From an uncultured Ruminococcus sp. (GTDB taxonomy: Bacteria > Bacillota > Clostridia > Oscillospirales > CAG-272), in contig CACYWW010000019.1 of NCBI GenBank assembly GCA_902778145.1, forward strand, positions 1-37,325: DNA of 37,325 bases, given 5' to 3'. Under the pieces are notes generated by a model, which did not search any database, was not told where the DNA came from, and saw only the letters and a list, made by a program, of their open reading frames with translations. This document shows positions 1 through 6,839 of the stretch, piece by piece. Numbering within the stretch: position 1 is the first letter of the stretch; each line of letters opens with the position of its first letter. Made by a program: the position numbers and the translations under genes.

Positions 1-260
1 GGGGAAACGGGATTTGCGCCGCCAAAGGGGTTCCCCGCCGCGAACTTGTGAGCGGTGGGGGTTCCCGCCGTGGGCGGATAAAGCAAATCACGTTTCGTGA
101 GAGCGGTCAAAAAATCAAACCGGGCTCTGCTCGGTGCGGATTTTTTGGGCACCGCAAACCGGATGTAAGGCCGGCTTTCCGGCCGCGCCCCCTCAGATAC
201 TTCTGAGGGAGGGGTTAAGGGGGGTTGGGGGTTATGAGGGGTGGGGGGCACGCTATAATA
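1..260. repeat. Dispersed multi-hairpin repeat, copy A, left part
   Basis: Non-coding block made of successive palindromes. One is an AAACGGGATTTGC...GCAAAT-CGTTT hairpin, here with an extra insert at 27-64. The next is a terminator-like palindrome with AAAAAATC at 109-116 and GATTTTTT at 139-146. Last comes the family hallmark CCCCTCAGATACTTCTGAGG near 187-212. The same modules recur at 6840-7290, 17325-17606, 33058-33565 and 37040-37325. ORFs across it are low-complexity by-products of the repeat and should not be called genes. The right part of this copy resumes at 1333, after the IS element. Confidence 0.85.
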
Positions 261-1292
261 TCAAGTGCAACAAAAAAATATTGACTTCAAGATGTCCAAG
301 GTGTAAAATGAAGTTACCACATCAACATAATGCACGGAGGACAAGATGAAGCCGTATACACATTTTACACCGGAAGAAAGAGTTTGTCTAGAGGTAATGC
401 GAAAAAAAGGGATAAAAATTTCTGAAATCGCAAAAAGCCTTAAAAGAGACAGGAGCAGTGTTTACAGGGAGATAAAAAGGAATCAAAGTCAAACGGGAGA
501 ATATACGGCGGTAAATGCCATATATCTTTACAAAAGCCGCAGAAAAAGAAGCGTTCGAAGAGCAAGAATAAAACCGGACTCGAATATATATCGGTTTATA
601 CGCAAAAGGCTTAAAAAGTACTGGTCTCCGGAGCTGATCTCAGAGAAGTGGAACAAAAAAACGTTAATAACAGAATAGCCTTCGCAACAATATACAGAGC
701 TGTTAAAAACGGAACGATCAATGGCATTACTCCGGGAAACAATTTCAGACGCAGAGGAAAGCCGGTAACAAGAGACAGATCGCGATTCAACACAATTCAA
801 CCGGAACATACTATTCATGAATGGCCGGAAGAAATTAAGCAGCGGATAAGACTTGGGGATTGGGAGGGAGATACGTTAAGAGGCTCTCCCGGTAAAGGCG
901 GATTACTTACATTGGTTGACAGACGTTCCCGATATTTGATAGCGGTGCTGATACAAAGCTATTCAAGTAAATCTCTTAAAGCTGCTTTATTGCAAGCTTT
1001 CAAAGGTATACATCCGAAAAGCCTTACTCTGGATAACGGTTCCGAGTTTGCGTTGTTCCGTGAATTCGAGAAAGAACTCGATACAACTGTATATTTTGCA
1101 GATCCTCATTCGCCGTGGCAAAGAGGATCAAACGAAAACATGAACGGTCTGCTTCGTTTCTGGTTTCCCAAAAGCTTTGATTTTCGTACTGTTTCCCAAG
1201 CTGATGTTGATTATGCTGTCGATCTCATTAATTCCAGACCGAGAGCTTGCCTCAATTATCGCTCTCCTAAACAAATTTTTTGTCGCACTTGA
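261..1292 (+). mobile_element. IS30-family insertion sequence
   Basis: About 1.03 kb, the usual size for IS30 elements. Terminal inverted repeats are visible. The left end (261-279) reads TCAAGTGCAACAAAAAA, and the reverse complement of the right end (1274-1292) reads TCAAGTGCGACAAAAAA, so about 17 of 19 positions match. The right repeat overlaps the transposase stop codon. The element sits inside copy A of the dispersed repeat: the GAGGGGTGGGG module lies just left of it, and the module GAGCACG...GGTCGAGGCAGAG...GTTGATCA lies to the right at 1333-1390. I could not identify a convincing target-site duplication. Boundaries are good to a few bases. Confidence 0.8.
346..1292 (+). pseudogene. IS30-family transposase, split in two frames at an A7 run
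   Basis: DDE transposase of the IS30 family, which cuts and joins the element ends. The first frame (346-678) gives the N-terminal HTH region (EERVCLEVMRKKG...ISEIAKSLKRDRSSVYREI). The second frame (from about 648 to 1292) gives the catalytic core: GDWEGDT carries the first Asp, TLDNGSEF the second Asp, and RGSNENMNGLLR the Glu. Family members are normally one ORF. The frames join naturally at the A7 run (655-661), where a -1 shift gives ...WNKK-NVNNRIAFATIYRAV. The site C AAA AAA A could allow programmed -1 slippage. A single-base indel that killed the gene is equally possible, so pseudogene is a cautious label. AGGAGG-like sequence (GGAGGAC) precedes the start. Confidence 0.75.
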
Positions 1293-1400
1293 CTTGACAA
1301 TTTGCCGGCACCCCCAAGAACGTGAAAGCAGAAGAGCACGTCCGGTCGAGGCAGAGTCTTCATCAGTCAATCCCGTTTCGCGTTGATCATTTGTCGGCGT
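1293..1400. repeat. Dispersed repeat copy A, right part
   Basis: Right remnant of the repeat interrupted by the IS30 element. From 1333 it follows the module order of other copies: a GAGCACG block, a GGTCGAGG block, CTTCATCAGTC, then CGTTGATCA. This matches the ends of copies C and D (17550-17606 and 33420-33478). The first 40 bases after the IS do not match the other copies. Confidence 0.7.
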
Positions 1401-1468
1401 TTGCCGGCAATTCAAAATCGATACGAGCGTTTTCCCTTATTATTTCACAATAATTTCGCTTTCGGGGC

Positions 1469-1497
1469 TTGCAATTCCGCATATTGTGTGCTATAAT
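1469..1497 (+). promoter_or_regulatory. Sigma-A promoter with extended -10
   Basis: TTGCAA at 1469-1474, a 17-bp spacer, and a perfect TATAAT at 1492-1497 preceded by TGC (extended -10). Transcription should begin near 1504. It drives the small ORF or RNA at 1504-1687 and possibly, by read-through, the lipoprotein gene at 1777. Confidence 0.75.
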
Positions 1498-1548
1498 AAG
1501 TTGGATTATAATATTTGGAATAGTTTTACGAAAAGGAGCTTGACAAAG

Positions 1549-1665
1549 ATGACGAAAAACGCGATGATCCTGTCTGTCTGTAAGTCAGTCAAGGGTACCC
1601 CTGTCTGCTTCTTTTGTCGATGCCTTTTTGAAAAAAATATCAATCGGCGCGATGCACTCGCTTGA
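1549..1665 (+). CDS. Candidate 38-aa small protein or leader peptide
   Basis: The start codon follows AAAAGGAG with a 10-base spacer, downstream of a strong promoter. The predicted peptide starts MTKNAMILSVCKSVKG, has four cysteines in its first 25 residues (C11, C20, C23, C25) and ends NRRDALA. I do not recognise a family. Its stop codon lies inside the terminator hairpin at 1647-1687, an arrangement also typical of leader peptides. A ~184-nt non-coding RNA spanning 1504-1687 is an alternative reading, since CTTGAC (1539-1544) could pair with GTCAAG further down. Coding status is uncertain. Confidence 0.35.
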   Translation: MTKNAMILSVCKSVKGTPVCFFCRCLFEKNINRRDALA

Positions 1666-1687
1666 CGCGGGTTTGTCGCGCTTTTTT
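1647..1687 (+). terminator. Intrinsic terminator or attenuator ahead of lipoprotein gene
   Basis: Outer stem GCGCGA (1647-1652) with TCGCGC (1676-1681), inner stem ACTCGC with GCGGGT, followed by six T. It ends the transcript from the 1469 promoter, 90 bp before the lipoprotein start, so it could act as an attenuator. Confidence 0.75.
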
Positions 1688-1776
1688 CTTCCCGCTCTTT
1701 GCCGTGTCTGCGGATCTTCCTTTGTTCGTCCTCCCGTTGGGATAGAAAATAAAATAATAAAATCAGGAGGCCACTT

Positions 1777-2463
1777 ATGAAAAAGTTACTTATACTCGCG
1801 CTTGCTCTCTTAATGATCGTCAGCCTGGCGGCTTGCAAAGGCAGCGATCCCGGAAGCACCGGCACAAACCCGCCTGCAAGCAGCACCGGTGATAATCAGC
1901 AGTCCGGAAACGAGTCCGGCGACAGCAACACCTCGCAAAGCGGCAATAACGCCGAGGCGGCAAAACTCACCGGAAAACTCAATATCATCAATCTTGACGA
2001 CAGGGATCCGTCCGTACTTCGCGGCGTGACCATCAAAGGCAACCATGCCGGCGGCTTCGACGGCATCAACGGAAAAGAGTCCTCTCTGACCGACGTCCGC
2101 TGCATCTTTGAACTGAACGAGTGGGTCTATTTCTACCCGGATACCGACGCGACCTACGGACTCAGAGTCTGGATCCTCAAGCACCGCGACGATCAGGAAT
2201 ACTACAACACAGCCAAATTCTCCGATCTCGATCCGAACTTTGCGAACTATTGCGATCTTCATTATCCCGAAGATGCGGAAAATCCGGATGAGTGGTACTG
2301 GGGCAGCTTCTATCTGCATCCCGAAGAATGCGAACCCGGCTATTACGATTTCGTCTTCACCTATGAGGGAAAAGCCGTCGCCACCCTGCTGACGCGCTTC
2401 TATGCCGAAAATGAACTCACCGTCAAATCCGACGCGGAGCTTGAAGCGCTGATGCACGAATGA
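1777..2463 (+). CDS. Secreted lipoprotein, unknown function (possibly truncated by an in-frame TGA)
   Basis: 228 residues. A lipoprotein signal peptide (MKKLLILALALLMIVSLAAC) has a clear lipobox with Cys20. A Ser/Thr/Asn/Gly-rich linker (about residues 22-60) follows, then a globular part rich in aromatics (WVYFYPDTDATYGLRVWI, EWYWGSFYLHP). No family recognised. The start has an excellent AGGAGG site (1767-1772). The TGA at 2461-2463 is followed in the same frame by 82 further sense codons with coding character (see 2464-2712), so the ancestral protein was probably about 311 residues. It would be anchored to the outer face of the membrane. Confidence 0.75.
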   Translation: MKKLLILALALLMIVSLAACKGSDPGSTGTNPPASSTGDNQQSGNESGDSNTSQSGNNAEAAKLTGKLNIINLDDRDPSVLRGVTIKGNHAGGFDGINGKESSLTDVRCIFELNEWVYFYPDTDATYGLRVWILKHRDDQEYYNTAKFSDLDPNFANYCDLHYPEDAENPDEWYWGSFYLHPEECEPGYYDFVFTYEGKAVATLLTRFYAENELTVKSDAELEALMHE

Positions 2464-2712
2464 GCGGCGCCGTGTTTTGTAAAGCTTGTCGAAGACAACG
2501 GCGGCTTTGAGTATTATCAGGCGTACCGGGGCGACGTGGATCTGATACCCGGCGGCAAGGTCAAGGCGAGCGGGTTTACCGTTGACGCCGAGGAGGAAGA
2601 CCAAAACGTTTACGGGGTCGTCGTCTACACATATTCGGCTTATAACGCAGACAGATATCGCGTTGAGGTGACGTTTGCGTCCGGTACGGCCGGAATAACG
2701 ATAAACAAATAA
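2464..2712 (+). pseudogene. In-frame continuation of the lipoprotein beyond TGA
   Basis: Directly after the TGA the same frame stays open for 82 codons to TAA (2710-2712). It reads like a beta-rich domain, with segments such as FVKLVEDNGGFEYYQAY, DVDLIPGGKVKASGF and YRVEVTFASGTAG. Codon use matches the upstream part and there is no start codon or ribosome site of its own. The simplest reading is a nonsense mutation (TGG or CGA to TGA) in a longer gene. Stop-codon read-through is possible. Genome-wide TGA reassignment is unlikely because other genes here end with TGA, such as the one at 9503. Confidence 0.65.
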
Positions 2713-2880
2713 ATGAAAGGGCTGCCGCAAAAGCGTATTCTGCGAGGTGTGGTGCTCTAAAGGACAGTCAATAAAAACCGGCTGAGGTAAGGACAATGAA
2801 GTCCTTATTTCAGACGGTTTTTTCGTCGCATATCACCGCAAGCAGGACGTTTGTGTGCCAAACGTCAAAGAAACAGTTTA

Positions 2881-2993
2881 CAGTTATGATTGCACACGAT
2901 GCGTGCAAGTTATGAGTTGAGGCTTCGCCTCAACGTGCGATCATAACGCGCGTCAGCGCTCATAACGTTCCGCGTAAGCGGAACTCATAACTG
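2881..2993. repeat. Small palindromic hairpin-array element nested in R2
   Basis: A 113-bp segment bounded by CAGTTATGA (2881-2889) and its inverse TCATAACTG (2985-2993). Internal short hairpins are separated by TTATGAG or TCATAAC spacers. They include GTTGAGGC/GCCTCAAC (2916-2934) and GTTCCGC/GCGGAAC (2967-2984), plus weaker ones at TTGCAC...GTGCAA and GCGC...GCGC. It has no coding potential and is missing from the other R2 copy, so it looks like a separate insertion. Confidence 0.65.
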
Positions 2994-3035
2994 CCGACTG
3001 TCCTTAAGAACAGTCGGCAGACAGCCCGGTTTTTT
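2991..3035 (+). terminator. Terminator-like hairpin at R2 end
   Basis: Perfect 11-bp stem CTGCCGACTGT (2991-3001) with ACAGTCGGCAG (3010-3020), then ACAGCCCGG and a T6 run. It would stop plus-strand transcripts coming from the lipoprotein gene. Confidence 0.55.
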
Positions 3036-3128
3036 CATCTGTAATGTACTTTTCCATTTGCAGTGACATTCAAATTGATTTCAGATTTCACTGCGATCCG
3101 TTCGCTTCAAACCCTCAAGCAAACCGCA

Positions 3129-3173
3129 AGGGACACCTGCTCTGTCGCAAGTGTCCCTCCGGGGCTTTTTTTT
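3129..3173. terminator. Hairpin between convergent genes
   Basis: Stem AGGGACAC (3129-3136) with GTGTCCCT (3151-3158). On the plus strand a T8 run follows (3166-3173), ending at the stop codon of the convergent LytM-like gene. It probably serves plus-strand transcripts, and the hairpin may help in both directions. Confidence 0.6.
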
Positions 3174-4768
3174 CATTGAGGTAATCCGGTCTCGTTTATC
3201 AGTATCAGAGGCGAAACGAACGTGCTTCCTATGGAGAATCCTATGTGCATACGGTCCTTGTCGCCGAAGCCGCTGTTGTCGCTCTTCGCTATGACGTCCC
3301 CGCGTGAAACGGTCTGTCCGACGGTGACGCCGTCTGTCGTGACCCGGCAGTACCACGAGCGGGCGCCGTTGCCGTGATCTATGACGACCGTGCCGCCGTG
3401 AATCGGCGTGCTCTCCGCGAACACCACGGTGCCGGAGAGTATCGCGCGGACTTCCGTGCCACGCTCGACATCGTAATCCGCGCCGTCATGGCGGAATTCC
3501 TCGCCGGTCTTCTCGAGCTTCATGTAGTTGCCATAGCCGGTCTTGTGGTCGGTGCGCTTCGTCGGGGTAAGCGGTTTTTCGCCGGCGCAGGCGAGTCCGG
3601 ACTGTGACTGTGATCCGAAGACCCTCTGCTGCGCCGTTTCCTCCGCCGCCTTGTTTTCAGCCGAGAACACGCTCTTCAGCTCGGTCTCGGAGTTCGAGTA
3701 CGTCTTGCTCGAATAACTGAACTTTTCCACCGTTATCTTCTGCTCGAACTGCGCGCCGTCATATGACATACGCAGCGTGTATTCGCCGGGCTCGGTGCCG
3801 AAATACGTCGGCAGAAACGCGAACGTGTCCTCGCCGCTGTCGTAGAATACAGGTGTTGCTCCGATATCCGGCTCGCATGTGAACACAAGGCCGTCGGCTT
3901 TCGCGTGCTGAGCCTTAAGCGCTATTATGCTTCCCTGCTTGACCTTGTCCGCGGATACCGAAAAGCTCGCGTCCGGCATTATGAAAGCGTTGAATACGTA
4001 TGTCGCCTCACCGTACGAGTTCTGATCCGGCTCGTCGTTCCATACGGCTTTTATCTGTACCTTGAAATATTTGGATTCGCTTGAGGAGATACCGCGGAAC
4101 TCCTCGATCATGCGCGGGACGGTCTGCTCGCCGCCGTCGAATACGGTTATCACCGTGCTCGAGGGCTTGCGTGAAAACGATATGCCGAGCGTCGTCTTCG
4201 AGATCTTGTCAAGGTTCTTCACCTCGGTCGAAGTCGGTACGGAGATCGGCGTATAGCTGCCGTCCGCAGTGCGGTATTTCCACGAGATCTCGGCGGGTGT
4301 TATGACCGTCGCGAGATCGCCCGCGGTCAGGACCGGCACCGCGGTGTCGTAAAGACTTACGGCGTAGGGCTTTTCCATGAACGTGCGGCTCTTCATGCTG
4401 TCGGCTTTATAGCACTTGTCCTCGCCGTCCTTGAAATACACCTGATCGGGCATGTCCGCGGACATATAGAATTTATAGCTCGCCGTGCTGTCACCGCGCG
4501 TGAACCTGAGTATGAAGCTCTTGAATCCGTAGACCGCGTCGGGCACGGACTGGACGGACGAGCCGTTCGCGAGATCGGTGAGGAACCTGATCTCCTCCTT
4601 GTCCTCGACCGTATAAGTGTTTGCAAGAGAGTCGGTAATGACGACAAGACTTACGTCGTCCGGCGTGTTGATGATCTCCGGCTGTCTCGGCTTGTACAGA
4701 AAGATCGCAAGCACAGCCGGCACCAGCATGATGACAACGCAAACGATGAGAGTTACTTTGTTTTTCAT
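3173..4768 (-). CDS. Membrane-anchored M23/LytM-like protein with altered active site
   Basis: 531 residues. One N-terminal membrane segment (about 6-26) is followed by a long extracytoplasmic region and a C-terminal M23 domain (about 420-525). M23 enzymes cut peptidoglycan cross-bridges using a zinc held by H-x3-D and the second His of HxH. Here the zinc set is kept (H427 and D431 in RHDGADYD, H508 in RMHIGF). The two catalytic histidines are replaced: the YxH position reads YCR (R475) and the first His of HxH is R506. This resembles degenerate LytM proteins that act as scaffolds or activators, such as SpoIIQ, though the length differs and the assignment is only by analogy. GGAGCAGCAG precedes the start, 15 bp after the thioesterase gene. 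Confidence 0.8.
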   Translation of the reverse strand: MKNKVTLIVCVVIMLVPAVLAIFLYKPRQPEIINTPDDVSLVVITDSLANTYTVEDKEEIRFLTDLANGSSVQSVPDAVYGFKSFILRFTRGDSTASYKFYMSADMPDQVYFKDGEDKCYKADSMKSRTFMEKPYAVSLYDTAVPVLTAGDLATVITPAEISWKYRTADGSYTPISVPTSTEVKNLDKISKTTLGISFSRKPSSTVITVFDGGEQTVPRMIEEFRGISSSESKYFKVQIKAVWNDEPDQNSYGEATYVFNAFIMPDASFSVSADKVKQGSIIALKAQHAKADGLVFTCEPDIGATPVFYDSGEDTFAFLPTYFGTEPGEYTLRMSYDGAQFEQKITVEKFSYSSKTYSNSETELKSVFSAENKAAEETAQQRVFGSQSQSGLACAGEKPLTPTKRTDHKTGYGNYMKLEKTGEEFRHDGADYDVERGTEVRAILSGTVVFAESTPIHGGTVVIDHGNGARSWYCRVTTDGVTVGQTVSRGDVIAKSDNSGFGDKDRMHIGFSIGSTFVSPLILINETGLPQ

Positions 4769-4783
4769 CTGCTGCTCCTTATC

Positions 4784-5506
4784 CTATTCGATTATGAATT
4801 CAGCCTCGGCGTTTATCTGTCCGTCCTGTCTCACGGTACGGAAGCACCTTACTCCGTCAACGTCCGCGGTGTAGACCTTCAGCTCCTCACCGCAGACGGC
4901 TTCGTTCACGTACGCGATATTCATCGAGACCGCACGGCGCCCCTCCCCCGTCCGGATCTCCGGAGCGAAGGAGAAGAGCATGTCGGCGTATACGGTGTTG
5001 TTCATGTGGCCGTTGAGATCGCAGTCCGAATAATACACCGTCCTCTCGCCGCAGAGCGTGAACGGGACGTCCTTGTGCGCCATTCTTTTCGGCATATCGA
5101 TCCCCACGGTGTCCGTATCGGCGTGTATCTGCCAGTCGGCGTCGGTCGCGCGATATATCTTTTTATCGGCGACGCCTATAAGTCCCCAGACGGACGCGCC
5201 CTCGGCCACGAGATCGTCTCCGCGCAAGAGCTTGTAGAACCGGTTGAACACGACGCCGTGACAGTCGGAAAGCCACGTCTGCGCACACAGCTTGTCATGC
5301 GGGTGCAGATCCGCGTAAACGCTGACGTTCAGACGGCTGAGGATGAAGACTCTGCCCTGACGGTACATTTCATCATACGAAAAGCCCGTCTCATACAGCT
5401 GGAGGTTCGCCGCCTCCTGCATATACCTGATGACCGCGCCCGGTTTGAGATTGCCGAACATATCCTCGTCGTGCGAGTTCACGTCGAAATAACAGACGTG
5501 CTTCAT
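4784..5506 (-). CDS. Acyl-ACP thioesterase
   Basis: 240 residues, a double hot-dog acyl-ACP thioesterase of the FatA/FatB-like bacterial family. It releases fatty acids from acyl carrier protein in the cytoplasm. The N-terminal half has the family pattern SHDEDMFGNLKPGAVIRYMQ and the second half has YYSDCDLNGHMNNTVYADM, with the conserved D-x-N-x-H-x-N cluster. Its ATG overlaps the stop of the aldolase gene by one base, without a clear ribosome site, so translation is probably coupled. Family placement is secure but the chain-length preference cannot be read. Confidence 0.85.
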   Translation of the reverse strand: MKHVCYFDVNSHDEDMFGNLKPGAVIRYMQEAANLQLYETGFSYDEMYRQGRVFILSRLNVSVYADLHPHDKLCAQTWLSDCHGVVFNRFYKLLRGDDLVAEGASVWGLIGVADKKIYRATDADWQIHADTDTVGIDMPKRMAHKDVPFTLCGERTVYYSDCDLNGHMNNTVYADMLFSFAPEIRTGEGRRAVSMNIAYVNEAVCGEELKVYTADVDGVRCFRTVRQDGQINAEAEFIIE

Positions 5507-6435
5507 TACGCTTTGTTATCAGAACCCAGAACGTTCTTTATTTTGTGCTCGACCGTCGCCTTGATATCCTTGCGCGCCGCGCCGAGATATTTCCTCGGGT
5601 CGAAGACGTCCGGGGATTCGACGAAGATCTTTCTGATCGCCGCGGTCATCGCAAGACGGATATCGGTATCCATATTGATCTTGCACACCGCGAGAGAAGC
5701 CGCCTCGCGCAGGATGTTCTCGGGAACGCCCGCCGCCGACTTCATGTTTCCGCCGTATGTGTTGATCGTCTCTATGACCTTCGGGTCGACCGAGGAGGCG
5801 CCGTGGAGAACGATCGGATATTCCGGCATGAGCTTCTGGATCTCACGGAGGATATCCATGCGCAGCTCGGCTTTGCCCGCGAATTTATATGCGCCGTGGC
5901 TCGTGCCGATGGCGATCGCAAGGCTGTCGCAGCCGGAGAGCTCAACGAATTTCACCGCGTCGGCGGGATCCGTGTAGAAGGCGTGATCGGAGGAGACGTT
6001 GACTTCATCCTCTATGCCGGCGAGTCTGCCGAGCTCCGCCTCTACCGTGACGTTGTATTTGTGCGCGTATTCAACGACCTTCGCGGTAAGCTCGGCGTTC
6101 TGCTCGAACGGGAGCGACGACGCGTCGATCATGACGGAGGTGAAGCCGTTGTCAACGCAGAATTTGCACGTCTCGAAATCGGGGCCGTGGTCGAGATGGA
6201 GCGCGAGATCGACTCCGGTCTCCTCGACCGCCGCGCGTACCATCGCGAGAAGATATCCCGCTCTCGCGTATTTGAGAGCGCTTGACGATACCTGAAGGAT
6301 AACGGGGGAATGAAGCTCCGCCGCCGCGTCGACGACCGCCTGGATGATCTCCATGTTGTTGATGTTGAACGCGCCTATCGCGTAGCCGCCTCTGTAGGCT
6401 TTTTTGAACATTTCGCGTGTGTTTACGAGTGCCAT
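5506..6435 (-). CDS. fba: Class II fructose-bisphosphate aldolase
   Basis: 309 residues from the ATG at 6435 (MALVNTREMFKKAYRGGYA), chosen because GGAG lies 8 bases upstream. An open frame extends further upstream but includes promoter sequence. The enzyme splits fructose-1,6-bisphosphate to DHAP and glyceraldehyde-3-phosphate in glycolysis. Metal-binding class II motifs are present: LHLDHG, SHGAYKF and VLHGASS. FNINNME at the N-terminus and KINMDTD near the C-terminus are typical of the family. It heads the aldolase-thioesterase-LytM run on the minus strand. Confidence 0.93.
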   Translation of the reverse strand: MALVNTREMFKKAYRGGYAIGAFNINNMEIIQAVVDAAAELHSPVILQVSSSALKYARAGYLLAMVRAAVEETGVDLALHLDHGPDFETCKFCVDNGFTSVMIDASSLPFEQNAELTAKVVEYAHKYNVTVEAELGRLAGIEDEVNVSSDHAFYTDPADAVKFVELSGCDSLAIAIGTSHGAYKFAGKAELRMDILREIQKLMPEYPIVLHGASSVDPKVIETINTYGGNMKSAAGVPENILREAASLAVCKINMDTDIRLAMTAAIRKIFVESPDVFDPRKYLGAARKDIKATVEHKIKNVLGSDNKA

Positions 6436-6472
6436 ATCAAAATCTCCGAATCTGATGATAATATTTTTTGTT

Positions 6473-6501
6473 ATTATACCACGGCGGAAATAAAAAATCA
6501 A
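6473..6501 (-). promoter_or_regulatory. Sigma-A promoter of the fba operon
   Basis: On the minus strand TTGATT (6496-6501), a 17-bp spacer and TATAAT (6473-6478). It lies 38 bp upstream of the chosen fba start. It excludes the upstream extension of the reading frame as coding. Confidence 0.75.
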
Positions 6502-6577
6502 CACGATATTGTTACAATTCGTGCAGCAGAATATCAAGTTGCGCATATTATATAGTATGACCGTTAAGGAGATAGCC

Positions 6578-6730
6578 ATGAAAAAATGCAAAAACGCGAC
6601 GGGCGCGGTGACGGGCGCCGCGGTATGCTTCAGTCTCGGCGTACTGCTTTCGTTCTTTCTGCCGTACTACGTGATGATCGTGATCCTGTCGGTACTGATC
6701 CTGTTGATCTGTGTGATGAATCTTTTATGA
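6578..6730 (+). CDS. Small hydrophobic membrane protein preceding spoVM
   Basis: 50 residues starting MKKCKNATGAVTGA, with a strong AAGGAG site 8 bases before the ATG. The frame extends upstream but lacks a ribosome site there. After the short polar N-terminus comes VCFSLGVLLSFFLPYYVM and then IVILSVLILLICVMNLL, which suggests a two-helix hairpin in the membrane with a central LPYY turn. It is seven bases from spoVM and divergent from fba. I infer a link to sporulation from this position alone. Confidence 0.65.
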   Translation: MKKCKNATGAVTGAAVCFSLGVLLSFFLPYYVMIVILSVLILLICVMNLL

Positions 6731-6737
6731 GGTGTAT

Positions 6738-6821
6738 ATGAAGATAATCGTTCTCAAGCCCCCCGCCTTCATAGCGGGAGTGATAAGAAAAATGGTAAGG
6801 GAGTTCAGAGTCAAAGATTGA
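6738..6821 (+). CDS. spoVM: Stage V sporulation protein SpoVM
   Basis: A 27-codon microgene, MKIIVLKPPAFIAGVI... ending REFRVKD. In Bacillus subtilis SpoVM is a 26-aa amphipathic helix that recognises the curved forespore membrane and anchors SpoIVA and the coat. Positions that match it are M1, K2, K7, P9, F11, G14, R17, M19, F23, R24 and a final KD. Pro9, needed for correct membrane insertion in B. subtilis, is kept. The ribosome site GAGGTG ends 3 bases before the ATG and overlaps the stop of the 50-aa membrane protein, so the two are coupled. Very short genes like this are often missed. It indicates an endospore former. Confidence 0.85.
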   Translation: MKIIVLKPPAFIAGVIRKMVREFRVKD

Positions 6822-6839
6822 GAGATCGGAATGAAAAAA

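Larger units (their letters stand above)
2719..3035. repeat. R2 repeat, copy 1, with nested hairpin array
   Basis: Shares ordered blocks with 23746-23909. These are GTGCTCTAAAGGACA (2752-2766), a hairpin ACCGGCTG...TAAGGAC / GTCCTTA...CAGACGGT followed by T6 (2777-2823), GTCGCATAT, a second hairpin GACGTTTG-tgtgc-CAAACGTC (2846-2866), and CCTTAAGAACAGTCGGC (3002-3018). Outer ends GGGCTG (2719-2724) and CAGCCC (3022-3027) can pair, followed by a T run. In this copy about 134 bp are inserted between the second hairpin and CCTTAAG. Confidence 0.7.

Noticed and set aside
134-349. 71-aa plus-strand ORF in repeat copy A
   Set aside because: Lies across repeat hairpins and runs into the IS30 left end; its sequence is the translated repeat, with no ribosome site.
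1504-1687. 6S RNA
   Set aside because: The length fits, but the 5' and 3' ends are not complementary as 6S RNA requires.
2461-2463. TGA as selenocysteine or as a reassigned sense codon
   Set aside because: Other genes in the window end with TGA and no selenocysteine machinery or evident SECIS-type hairpin tied to a redox motif was seen; nonsense mutation is simpler.
1810-2796. Long (328-aa) minus-strand ORF opposite the lipoprotein
   Set aside because: Antisense shadow of a gene with a clear signal peptide and ribosome site; its own product has no recognisable fold or start signal.
2881-2993. CRISPR-like array from the repeated TTATGA/TCATAAC units
   Set aside because: Units are inverted rather than direct, spacers are short hairpins of unequal length, and there are no cas genes.
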